The translations under genes were made by a program, and so were the position numbers. Below the pieces are notes generated by a model. It worked only from the letters and a program-made list of their open reading frames with translations. It ran no database searches and had not been told where the DNA came from. Of a stretch of 20,311 nucleotides of DNA, positions 13,452 to 20,311 are shown one piece after another. The DNA comes from a virus, in IMG/VR virus record IMGVR_UViG_3300027839_000083, positions 1 through 20,311 of that record. One strand, written 5' to 3'. How positions within the stretch are numbered: the first letter of the stretch is position 1; each line of letters begins with the position of its first letter.

Positions 13452-14172
13452 ACTCCAGATTATTAAACTCTTGTATAAAATATTCTACGGTATCCCAATC
13501 AGTACTACTTACCATATTATTGGGATCGTTTTTTAGAATATAAAATTTTGAGTTAGGATTGAAATAAGCGGCCGATAAGGTATATGTCGTAAACGATGAT
13601 ACTACTTTATTTTCTCCAGTAGCAAGGGCCAGCCAATCGTTTACCGACGTTTCATTATCACTCAATTTCCAATTAGTATTTGAACTAACCAATGATTCAC
13701 AGAATGTACTATCATCACCTATAATATAACCACACTGTGATGAATCAAAATTATCCATATATTCTATATATTCTTTTCTAGAAATGAGTTGCCTATCTTT
13801 AGTCCTTGTATGTAATACATATTCTTTATTAAATGGTACAAAGGGATAAGATTTGAATTTCATAAGATCTATAATCGTTTCTCTGTACTTAACCATATTC
13901 ATAGCAGACTTCATATTAAAACAATTAGATTTGTGTGTTCCTATTTTATTCTTGATAATAGGGAAAGGACTGAAATCAAATAGTGCAGATAAGAAATCTA
14001 AATCTACTATATGATTGCCAGGGTTAGTATAAAACCACTTGTCATAATTGCCGAAGTTAAGGGTAATCTCAAGTTTCTCATTTGTTAAACCTTTATTCAA
14101 TGCGTCTGCATAGACATTAACAAATTGCAAAACTTGAGTACCAAGACCACCCCTTATATTATAATGATACAT
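13420..14172 (-). CDS. GT11/fucosyltransferase-like glycosyltransferase
   Basis: This 250 aa protein starts at a TAATG overlap with the cupin gene. It has the order of motifs seen in alpha-1,2-fucosyltransferases and related GDP-sugar transferases: an N-terminal RGGLGTQVLQF (residues 7-17; GGLGNQ-type), YVLHTRTKDR (118-127; compare HxRRGD), IIGDDS (150-155) and NDWLALATGENKVVSSFTTY (178-197; compare the DxxLM...STFSWW region). Several canonical residues differ, so it is a divergent member. The fold's usual donor is GDP-fucose; GDP-perosamine or its formyl derivative is a reasonable donor given the neighbours. Confidence 0.6.
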   Translation of the reverse strand: MYHYNIRGGLGTQVLQFVNVYADALNKGLTNEKLEITLNFGNYDKWFYTNPGNHIVDLDFLSALFDFSPFPIIKNKIGTHKSNCFNMKSAMNMVKYRETIIDLMKFKSYPFVPFNKEYVLHTRTKDRQLISRKEYIEYMDNFDSSQCGYIIGDDSTFCESLVSSNTNWKLSDNETSVNDWLALATGENKVVSSFTTYTLSAAYFNPNSKFYILKNDPNNMVSSTDWDTVEYFIQEFNNLEYAYLENKTIY

Positions 14173-14585
14173 TACTCTAAGAAGACCTTATCTTTCTCTA
14201 CACCTTGATATGGTCCAGTCTTATATTCATACACTTTAGCATCTTCTAAGATAGTATACGTATGACCACCCTCAAATGTCAAAGAAATATCACCGACTTC
14301 TAACTCATATTCTCCAAGCAAAGTATCATCAAGATCATAGAAATGTGCTTTGACACGACCTTCTAATACACACCAAGACTCTTGTGCGATAACTTCAGGC
14401 TCGGGTGCTTCTTTCCAGATATGCTTATGAGGCCGAAACGTTTTACCTGCTTCAAGCTTTAGGGCTGATACTTGAATGAATTGTTCCTCTGGTGCTACAT
14501 CTTCGCGTGTAGCTGCTAGATCATCCTTATAGTAAATCATATGTAATAACTTATTTTCAACAATATTCGAATACACTCTTAACAT
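14172..14585 (-). CDS. Cupin-fold protein
   Basis: The 137 aa protein has a single cupin barrel: FRPHKHIWKE gives the metal-binding HxH (H53, H55), WCVLEGRVKAHFYD and LEVGDISLTFEGGHTYTI (H108) complete the two conserved motifs. The C-terminus, YKTGPYQGVEKDKVFL, is like that of small cupins in polysaccharide clusters. Such cupins may act as sugar isomerases/epimerases or carbohydrate-binding proteins. GGAG 7 nt before the ATG is embedded in the end of the dioxygenase gene. It is flanked by PhyH-like and glycosyltransferase genes. Confidence 0.78.
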   Translation of the reverse strand: MLRVYSNIVENKLLHMIYYKDDLAATREDVAPEEQFIQVSALKLEAGKTFRPHKHIWKEAPEPEVIAQESWCVLEGRVKAHFYDLDDTLLGEYELEVGDISLTFEGGHTYTILEDAKVYEYKTGPYQGVEKDKVFLE

Positions 14586-14588
14586 CTT

Positions 14589-15455
14589 TCACTCCAATGG
14601 TAAATCTAATCTAATACTTCCATGAATAGCATTTCTAATATTTTCTTCGCTGGCATCTCCTCGACTATGAAATCCTGCTACATTAGCGATTACTAAGGTA
14701 TCTTCATCTACTTCTACGGGTTCTAACACATGACCCATGTCAGCTAGTTCTTCTTCACTTACTCTAAACGAACCTTCCATATGGTCTTTGCCTCTCCACT
14801 CTTCATAACTCTTTTCACAACAATCTACGCTTTGTTTATAGTACCACATCTGTAGTGCTTCGTTTGCATAACAACTATTTTTAACATAACATAGTGGTCC
14901 ATCATCTATAGTAACCTTTGCAGGAAACCACCAATACTTGATAGCAGGGAAATAGGTATCTAGATGAATTAGTTTTTGGTGGTCTTTTTCTAAGGGTTTG
15001 TTGTTTACTCTTTGAGCAAAAGTGTTATCTCGGTACTTTTTTTCTACTTCTCTTTCAGTACCACCAATTAGATCCCAGACGACAGGAAAGATTAATTCTG
15101 ATAGTTTATGTAGTAGTCGGCCCTTACTTCTATTCTTCGCTATAATATTATCATCGTTTTTAGATACACTTAAAGGATATTCTTCAAACTCTTTACCGAT
15201 ACGTCTACTATCAACTTGGGAACCGACGAAATTCTTATAGATCACAATACCATTCTTAAAGTATTCTTCTTGTACTTCTGAACGAGCAGCCTTTTTATCA
15301 TAATATTTACATTCACTCAATCGTTCAAAATGTTTAATTTCTGCTTGTAACTTACGATATAAGTGAAGCCCCTTCTTTGCCTTAATAACATCATTTAAAG
15401 GTGCTCTATCTAAGTTTTTATAAGAACTTTTATAGATCTTGTCCATCGGATTCAT
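14589..15455 (-). CDS. PhyH-like Fe(II)/2-oxoglutarate-dependent dioxygenase
   Basis: I chose ATG 15455 (288 aa) with GGAG 7 nt upstream; ATG 15491 would extend 62 nt into the nuclease gene. The facial triad is visible: LIHLDTYFPAIKYWW gives H164-x-D166, and IANVAGFHSRGDASEENIRN gives H263; R282 in GSIRLDL is a candidate for binding 2-oxoglutarate. This layout matches phytanoyl-CoA dioxygenase-type enzymes, which hydroxylate varied small molecules and are frequent in marine T4-like phages. Position beside the cupin and sugar genes suggests a carbohydrate or lipid-linked substrate, unproven. Confidence 0.78.
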   Translation of the reverse strand: MNPMDKIYKSSYKNLDRAPLNDVIKAKKGLHLYRKLQAEIKHFERLSECKYYDKKAARSEVQEEYFKNGIVIYKNFVGSQVDSRRIGKEFEEYPLSVSKNDDNIIAKNRSKGRLLHKLSELIFPVVWDLIGGTEREVEKKYRDNTFAQRVNNKPLEKDHQKLIHLDTYFPAIKYWWFPAKVTIDDGPLCYVKNSCYANEALQMWYYKQSVDCCEKSYEEWRGKDHMEGSFRVSEEELADMGHVLEPVEVDEDTLVIANVAGFHSRGDASEENIRNAIHGSIRLDLPLE

Positions 15456-15861
15456 TCCACTTCTCCACCCTCGATTTAAAATACTTACCATTTATATTAT
15501 CATTTATATAATCAGAAGACTCTAAAACATTTCTTTGGAACTGTATTTTAACTTCAGTATAATTCATCTCACCTTTAGTCTTATGTAAAGATAGTATTTC
15601 TCTTCTGAAATGCTCTTCGCCCAACTCTTTAACTAATGCTTTCAAGACTTCACTTGATCCATAATATTTTCGCCAATCACTCTCTATTTTAGATCGTCGT
15701 TTAGCGCCAGGTTTCTTTCGCATGAACCAAAATGTTTTACGACCTATGTATTTTCTACCACTATCATCAAGACAAGTTATACAATACACCATTCCGTAGT
15801 GTTTGTCAACCAAATTCTCATTAAATATTTCATCTTGATATATCCAAGGGTTAGTATACAT
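15430..15861 (-). CDS. Free-standing GIY-YIG nuclease (Seg-like)
   Basis: The 143 aa protein shows a GIY-YIG-type catalytic domain: YGMVYCITC (the GIY position), RKYIGRK (YIG plus conserved Arg), SDWRKYYGSS, FRREIL, and MNYTEVKIQF with the likely catalytic Glu (E103), then YIND. This is the arrangement of phage Seg/mobile endonucleases found between genes of T4-like phages. It lies 1 nt after the zinc-ribbon gene and overlaps the dioxygenase gene by 26 nt. It marks the border between nucleotide metabolism and the carbohydrate block. Whether it is still an active homing enzyme is unknown. Confidence 0.77.
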   Translation of the reverse strand: MYTNPWIYQDEIFNENLVDKHYGMVYCITCLDDSGRKYIGRKTFWFMRKKPGAKRRSKIESDWRKYYGSSEVLKALVKELGEEHFRREILSLHKTKGEMNYTEVKIQFQRNVLESSDYINDNINGKYFKSRVEKWNESDGQDL

Positions 15862-16020
15862 TTATTCCCATTCAATGTCTTCGTCTGGCCACTCCTCAAT
15901 TTCTTTAATATGAGTCACATCTTCCCCACAGAAGGGGCAAAATTCTACTATAGCTTCTTCTGTGTGCATAATATCAAATTCTACATCACACAATTTACAT
16001 TCAATAGTTTCAACTGTCAT
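15862..16020 (-). CDS. 52 aa zinc-ribbon microprotein
   Basis: This short ORF lies between nrdJ and the nuclease. A strong ribosome site (AAGGAG, about 8 nt from the ATG) supports it. The sequence starts MTVETIECKLCDVEFDI and contains two metal knuckles, CKLC and CPFCGE, 20 residues apart, followed by an acidic tail (EEWPDEDIEWE). It resembles small zinc-ribbon proteins common in T4-like marine phages. Acidic tail plus zinc ribbon suggests a protein-binding or transcription role; unproven. Confidence 0.78.
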   Translation of the reverse strand: MTVETIECKLCDVEFDIMHTEEAIVEFCPFCGEDVTHIKEIEEWPDEDIEWE

Positions 16021-16032
16021 ATAACTTACTCC

Positions 16033-18003
16033 TTATAGAATCTCACATCCACCAGCAGTGCAATTCAATTCTTGACTTGCCGTCGTAGTATCAGAAAATT
16101 CATAGTTTTTAAGCAAATCCCACGAAACTTCTGAAGGCATCTGATCCGACATGATTTCATATTCTTCTTTACTACAATCTTGATATGGCGCTTGTCTATA
16201 TATATGATCGCTGAAAGGTAAGAAAGAAACACCCGACATATAATCGAAATTATCATAACACCAAGAACCCACACGTAACCATTCTTCTTCCTTTACTGAA
16301 ATAGTAACAGAAGGTTTATGTTCACACCAATGATCTTGATAAACTTTCCACAATTCTAATTGTTCAATAGCTGTCATATCACTACGAAAAATAGCATTCT
16401 TTGGTGACTTCATAGGAAAAGAAAAGATGGCAGTGTGATCTGGTTTCGTTACATCATCTTCACAAGGGAACCCCATATCACGCATCATCATCGTAAGAGG
16501 GTCTTTTTTATCTCCACGAACCGTCCGTATGTAGTAAGGATTATGTCGTGCATGTATGCCACTGGCAGCATCAACAAGTTGACTAACAGTGCCAGAAGGC
16601 TTGACACAAGTAACTGAAACCGACTGAGGGATCCCAATCTTTTCAGCCCACTCTTTATTTGTTTCAATTGCAACATTTTTCAGTGTCTCCAAAACCTCTC
16701 TAGTCTTGACATATCCCCGTGAACTATCGGTCTGGCTAGAAAGGCCTTTCAAGCTGCCGCCATTTTTACCATTCGTTAATACATTATCCATGATACCAGT
16801 TAATGATACACCAAGCAAACGTTCTTCAGCACAATTCTCTCTCCACTTCTTTGATAGATAACGAAAATTAGTAAGGGTAGATTGATATGTACCTAGAATA
16901 GTAGCAAGTCGCACCTTTCGCTTTAATGCTTCTAGATTATCACTATCACGAATAACAACTTCGCTTAGATTACAAAATTCGCGATCACGTAGGATAATCT
17001 CAGAACAAGGATTAGTTCCAAACTCATGATCTACATTCCGGCGACCTGTTTTTTCTACTTGTTTCTTAGCAGAAGAACGATTGAATAAACCACGCTCTCC
17101 AGACTTCGAATCATATAGAGCCTTCCATTCATCCATAAAGATACCGATGTCTGGACGTTCTGTATAACAAGCTGAATTGTTTGATAGGGCTCTTTGTGGA
17201 TTGTGTTCCCACCATTGACCCGCCTTAGCATCTCTCATACGGTCATCATTTAAATTTGATAATGAAATAAGTGCTGATCTACGGACACCACCAACTACTA
17301 CAATTTCTGCAATTTTACATACAATATCATGGCATTCTAATGAAGTCAATCTACGACCATGTGCATTCTTAAAAATGTTTACTACAAAATGAAATAGGTC
17401 TTCTAAGGGTTCTGGACCAGAGGCTCTACCACCAAAGGTCTTCAATACTGAACCAGCAGGCCGAACTTTAGATACATCCCAACTTGGGACTTGACCTTGA
17501 TACAATAGAGCCATAAGTTCTTTTAATGATTTTGCCCAACCAATCTTTGAATCTGATACATTAATTACAATATCTGTATCATAGAAATCTTCTGCAATAA
17601 TAGGCAACTTAGAAACATGTTGTCTTTCTACTGAGAAACCTACACCAGTACCATTCATAAGAATGTATAGAAGTTCATCGAATGCTTGTACTCGATCAAT
17701 TGCTAGATACGAACAATTGTAACCAGCAACATTTTCTTTCTTTAGTGCTGGCCCAGCAGACATTAAACACCTCATGGAAGGCATTATTTCTTGATTTAGA
17801 ACAGCATTTTCTAGTTCTTCTCGTTCTTCTTTAGTAATTGTGTAATCATGTTTTTCCTTGAGATCTTCTACGAAAAAATCAAAGTAACGAGCAACGGTTT
17901 CAGGATAAGTCTCTCTTCGATTTTCATCCCAGATATAACGGGAATATCTACTTAAATGTATAAACTGTTGATACTCTGTTGGAAGATGATTACTATTACT
18001 CAT
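16033..18003 (-). CDS. nrdJ: Adenosylcobalamin-dependent (class II) ribonucleotide reductase, monomeric type
   Basis: The 656 aa protein reduces ribonucleotides to deoxyribonucleotides using B12. Key residues map onto the Lactobacillus leichmannii enzyme: C97 (GYNCSYL) and C344 (FCNLS) as the redox pair, C333 in NPCSEI as the thiyl-radical cysteine with E335 two residues later, and a C-terminal C648/C653 shuttle pair (NCTAGGCEIL). The 333/344 and 648/653 spacings equal 408/419 and 731/736 in that enzyme. No ATP-cone domain is visible. PSGTVSQLVDAASGIHARH is also typical. It overlaps thyX by 4 nt (ATGA). Phage dNTP supply would depend on host cobalamin. Confidence 0.93.
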   Translation of the reverse strand: MSNSNHLPTEYQQFIHLSRYSRYIWDENRRETYPETVARYFDFFVEDLKEKHDYTITKEEREELENAVLNQEIMPSMRCLMSAGPALKKENVAGYNCSYLAIDRVQAFDELLYILMNGTGVGFSVERQHVSKLPIIAEDFYDTDIVINVSDSKIGWAKSLKELMALLYQGQVPSWDVSKVRPAGSVLKTFGGRASGPEPLEDLFHFVVNIFKNAHGRRLTSLECHDIVCKIAEIVVVGGVRRSALISLSNLNDDRMRDAKAGQWWEHNPQRALSNNSACYTERPDIGIFMDEWKALYDSKSGERGLFNRSSAKKQVEKTGRRNVDHEFGTNPCSEIILRDREFCNLSEVVIRDSDNLEALKRKVRLATILGTYQSTLTNFRYLSKKWRENCAEERLLGVSLTGIMDNVLTNGKNGGSLKGLSSQTDSSRGYVKTREVLETLKNVAIETNKEWAEKIGIPQSVSVTCVKPSGTVSQLVDAASGIHARHNPYYIRTVRGDKKDPLTMMMRDMGFPCEDDVTKPDHTAIFSFPMKSPKNAIFRSDMTAIEQLELWKVYQDHWCEHKPSVTISVKEEEWLRVGSWCYDNFDYMSGVSFLPFSDHIYRQAPYQDCSKEEYEIMSDQMPSEVSWDLLKNYEFSDTTTASQELNCTAGGCEIL

Positions 18004-18698
18004 TTATTTTGTTCCTGACCCTCTACAACTGAAAATACCGAAGGAAACTCTTTACTTAAAATTTCCCAACAACTATCTGCGATTACACGATGTTCTTTTT
18101 GTGTGCCATTACCTCGTCTTAAACTACAATAATGTATCCAAGACCTCAACGATCCTTTCATATACATACAAGATTTAGTAAGACCTTCTGGTAGAATCTT
18201 TCTAGCTACTTCTTTAGCAATACCCATATTAAGAGCATGTTTGTAATGCTTCTTAGCTAGGATCAATACGTCTGTCTGCATATCTTCCCAGACATCTCTT
18301 GTTTCTTTGTCTACTGTCTCAATACTATTCTGTCTGTTTTTAGTATCTTGTAATCTTGCTTCTCCCCTAGTAAAATCGATTGCTTCTGCATAACGTTGAC
18401 TAAATTCTTGAAAACTAAATGAGCGATGTCTCAGAATTTGACGACCAATATCTCTAGTACATACAATTTCAATAGTAGCATCTACCATTTCAAAGATAGA
18501 CCAATGCGAATTACGAATACAATATTTTAATAGTTTAGCGCCTGTCTCCCTGTTGTTTTGATTGACTGGATTAGATACCCTAGCACAATAAGCAATAAGA
18601 TCTTCCGGTGTTTCTAAAGTGACTCCATATCCCGCATTGTCTTCATAGGGTCTTGTAATAGATTTTAATTTAGTACTAAATTCATTTGTCTCATTCAT
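18000..18698 (-). CDS. thyX: Flavin-dependent thymidylate synthase
   Basis: The 232 aa product has the ThyX signature RHRx7S: R90-H91-R92...S100, with R102 in FSQRYAEA. SHWSIFEMVDATIEI is typical of the N-terminal half, and ARKILPEGLTKSCMYMKGSL of the second. ThyX methylates dUMP to dTMP with methylenetetrahydrofolate and FAD. AAGGTGA lies about 8 nt before the ATG. It is paired with nrdJ by a 4-nt overlap, so dNTP synthesis genes are translated together. The residue pattern looks intact. Confidence 0.95.
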   Translation of the reverse strand: MNETNEFSTKLKSITRPYEDNAGYGVTLETPEDLIAYCARVSNPVNQNNRETGAKLLKYCIRNSHWSIFEMVDATIEIVCTRDIGRQILRHRSFSFQEFSQRYAEAIDFTRGEARLQDTKNRQNSIETVDKETRDVWEDMQTDVLILAKKHYKHALNMGIAKEVARKILPEGLTKSCMYMKGSLRSWIHYCSLRRGNGTQKEHRVIADSCWEILSKEFPSVFSVVEGQEQNK

Positions 18699-18706
18699 AT
18701 TTTATT

Positions 18707-18802
18707 TCACCTTTTGTTACTATTTTTCCTTCGATTTTTTCTTTTATTAGAACCGATTTTACGTCTACCCTTTCTGGGTCTATTCTTTGCTGGCCATGCC
18801 AT
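18707..18802 (-). CDS. 31 aa highly basic microprotein
   Basis: The ATG overlaps the primase stop (TAATG) and GGAGG lies 8 nt upstream, so translation is well supported. The product begins MAWPAKNRPRKGRRKIGSNK and continues with Arg/Lys/Asn to the end; roughly half the residues are Lys or Arg. Small KGRRKIGSNKRKNRR-type proteins are a recurrent feature of T4-like marine phages as I recall. Nucleic-acid binding is likely from charge alone. Confidence 0.7.
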   Translation of the reverse strand: MAWPAKNRPRKGRRKIGSNKRKNRRKNSNKR

Positions 18803-19806
18803 TAACATTTCCTCCATTCGCTAAATGCATTATGTGCTTTTAATCCTGAGTATGAGTTACTATATATAATCTTCTCAACATCGTATCCTATCTTAATCAT
18901 ATCATTTACATCTTTACCGTATATACTGCTTTTCCAGATACATATAGTTCTACCATTCTTAATCATACGCTCCATCAATTTACATAGTTGTTTATTTCTC
19001 GGTTGATTATCAAAGACATATATGGTATTATCAGGTAGAATTTTAGTAGCTTTTTTCATATCACTACCACTAACGGCTACACAATTAGGCAAGAATAAAC
19101 TATCAATAGGACCTTCTACACATATAATTTGTTTTTTAAAATTTACACGTTCATGACCAAATAACATAGGCTCATCTTCATCTAAACGAATAGTCATATA
19201 ACGTAATTTATTATTGTCCATTGCTCTCATAGTAAAACCAATAGATTTGCCCTCTCTATTGAAAAACGGTAATACTATTCTTTGTTCATTCGTTTTAATT
19301 CTACCTTCATACTGTTCTAATACTTCTGTTATACGAGAAATGTCTTCGATATAATATATATACTTCAACATATCTTTTGGTATTTTACGACCTATACAGT
19401 ATATCACACTCGGATGAGTTACATCTAGATCAGCAACACATTTAATAAAATCTGGTAATTCTGTAATAGATTTGGATTCGAATTTGGGAACAAAGTCAAA
19501 ATTATTCTTCAACTTCTTTTCTATATTTTTGTTGCCAAACTTTTCTAGTGAGTATTGCCGATATAGCGTAGTATCAAGTTTTTCTATTAGTCTACCAAAT
19601 CCAATGGACACACTACAGTTATGACATTTCATAACTAGACCGGCTTTAGATGTATAGAAATACCCTCTTGCTTTGTTTTTGTTTTTAGAACTATCTCCAC
19701 ACATAGGACAACGGAAGTTGGCCAAGAATGGATTATGACTCTTGACCTTGTACCGTTCAAGTTTTGATGAAAGCAAATTAGCGTATTTCGTATCAACCCA
19801 AAGCAT
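18802..19806 (-). CDS. DNA primase (T4 gp61-like, TOPRIM)
   Basis: The 334 aa protein has an N-terminal zinc ribbon (CPMC at 33-36, CHNC at 61-64) and a TOPRIM catalytic domain: IICVEGPIDSLF with E231, YVFDNQPRN with D266, and GKDVNDMI with D299/D302. Length and order fit the T4 gp61 group of primases, which make primers with the replicative helicase (gp41). AGGAG lies upstream of the ATG, behind a consensus promoter (19830-19858). It is the first gene of the leftward early block. Confidence 0.88.
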   Translation of the reverse strand: MLWVDTKYANLLSSKLERYKVKSHNPFLANFRCPMCGDSSKNKNKARGYFYTSKAGLVMKCHNCSVSIGFGRLIEKLDTTLYRQYSLEKFGNKNIEKKLKNNFDFVPKFESKSITELPDFIKCVADLDVTHPSVIYCIGRKIPKDMLKYIYYIEDISRITEVLEQYEGRIKTNEQRIVLPFFNREGKSIGFTMRAMDNNKLRYMTIRLDEDEPMLFGHERVNFKKQIICVEGPIDSLFLPNCVAVSGSDMKKATKILPDNTIYVFDNQPRNKQLCKLMERMIKNGRTICIWKSSIYGKDVNDMIKIGYDVEKIIYSNSYSGLKAHNAFSEWRKC

Positions 19807-19829
19807 TCTGTTCTCCTATTTAAGCTTAA

Positions 19830-19858
19830 ATTATATAGCAAAAAGTAGGATATGTCAA
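19830..19858 (-). promoter_or_regulatory. Consensus sigma70 promoter for primase and the leftward early operon
   Basis: TTGACA (19853-19858), 17 bp, TATAAT (19830-19835). The upstream side (TTGAAAAATATTTC) is related to the shared upstream element. Transcription would start near 19823, about 17 nt before the primase ATG at 19806. It stands back-to-back with a rightward promoter 34 bp away. Confidence 0.87.
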
Positions 19859-19891
19859 GAAATATTTTTCAACATTTCTGTCATTTTTTAC

Positions 19892-19920
19892 TTGACATAG
19901 GGGTTGACACGTGGTATTAT
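19892..19920 (+). promoter_or_regulatory. Rightward sigma70-type promoter with tandem -35 boxes
   Basis: TTGACA (19892-19897), 17 bp, TATTAT (19915-19920); a second TTGACA at 19904-19909, again 12 bp from the first. The 29-bp core differs from the promoter at 81-109 (other strand) at only three positions. A perfect inverted repeat (AGTATA/TATACT, 19935-19949) lies just after the expected start. Downstream is the 3' end of a minus-strand gene, so in this window the transcript would be antisense. Confidence 0.72.
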
Positions 19921-19957
19921 TACTATGTAGTCAGAGTATAGAGTATACTAAGTATGA

Positions 19958-20302
19958 TTAGAATAAGTCTTCAAAGGGTACTTTAGAGAGAAGGAAGCCC
20001 AATGCTACCGCCCCACCCATAACTAGATATCTCCACTTTTCTAATGCATCTACACGCCTCGACATTTCAGAAGCATGAACTCTTTGAGTTTTGTGTAAGT
20101 CTTTAATTTCTTCTAATATAGTATGATAGTGGCTATTGAATTCCTCATGTAGTTCATCTTTCATATCATCGATACGTTTATGAACTATTTCAATAGATTT
20201 TTCTTGAGTTTCTATTTTAGATTCCTGTACTGCTATGATTTTATCAAACTTATTCATTACATCGGTAATCTTTACAATAGTTGTGTCGTACTTCTCCAAC
20301 AT
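19958..20302 (-). CDS. Coiled-coil protein with C-terminal membrane anchor (5' end possibly outside window)
   Basis: From ATG 20302 it is 114 aa; the frame stays open to the window edge, so the true start may lie further right. About 90 residues of charged heptad-type sequence (KSIEIVHKRIDDMKDELHEE, LEEIKDLHKTQRVHASEMSR) are followed by a membrane segment (WRYLVMGGAVALGFLLSK). Topology is the reverse of the coiled-coil protein at 3824-4339, and no sequence similarity is obvious. Related phage proteins are described only as hypothetical; a membrane tether for replication or lysis is conceivable. Confidence 0.72.
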   Translation of the reverse strand: MLEKYDTTIVKITDVMNKFDKIIAVQESKIETQEKSIEIVHKRIDDMKDELHEEFNSHYHTILEEIKDLHKTQRVHASEMSRRVDALEKWRYLVMGGAVALGFLLSKVPFEDLF

Positions 20303-20311
20303 CTGTTGAAA

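Noticed and set aside
15799-16038. Plus-strand 79 aa open frame
   Set aside because: It is opposite the zinc-ribbon gene, which has CxxC pairs and a strong ribosome site.

Overview
The window looks like part of an AT-rich, T4-like marine myovirus genome of the kind that infects cyanobacteria or SAR11-type alphaproteobacteria. The evidence is dense one-strand gene packing with ATGA/TAATG overlaps, a T4-type TOPRIM primase, a dNTP-synthesis set (class II ribonucleotide reductase, ThyX, glutaredoxin), a phage-type GIY-YIG nuclease, T4-style late promoter boxes (TATAAATA) in front of the only rightward operon, and consensus sigma70 promoters (TTGACA-17-TATAAT type) in front of leftward genes. No capsid, terminase, polymerase or tRNA gene is visible. 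The host assignment is inference.

Layout. (1) 1-241: a leftward sigma70 promoter leaving the window and three rightward TATAAATA boxes. (2) 242-4339, plus strand: three envelope or virion genes: a signal-peptide protein with a large Asn/Thr repeat domain and a C-terminal hydrophobic segment; an 823-826 aa secreted protein; and a membrane-anchored coiled coil. (3) 19806 down to 4345, minus strand, about 15.5 kb: primase, a 31 aa basic microprotein, thyX, class II nrdJ, a zinc-ribbon microprotein, a GIY-YIG nuclease, then a carbohydrate block (PhyH-like dioxygenase, cupin, GT11/fucosyltransferase-like, sugar formyltransferase, DegT aminotransferase, Gmd, GT8-like, KpsS-like). Next come accessory genes at 8244-9379, GC-rich between 8244 and 9116 and tied to near-identical promoter modules. 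A 25 aa microprotein, a HAD phosphatase and small conserved phage genes follow, then glutaredoxin, a 36 aa membrane microprotein, an SH3-like protein, a repeat protein, a DUF59/SufT-like protein and a GT4 glycosyltransferase. (4) 19807-20311: divergent promoters and a coiled-coil membrane protein gene possibly cut by the window edge.

How it fits together. Primase, NrdJ, ThyX and glutaredoxin support phage DNA synthesis. The gmd, DegT and formyltransferase genes lie in order and suggest a route from GDP-mannose to GDP-4-keto-6-deoxymannose, GDP-perosamine and then GDP-N-formylperosamine (the Brucella gmd/per/wbkC logic). Glycosyltransferases of four fold types could use it to remodel host surface glycan or decorate virions. 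This cassette is the best candidate for an undescribed system here. The second most notable signal is the family of repeated early-promoter modules carrying small moron-like genes.
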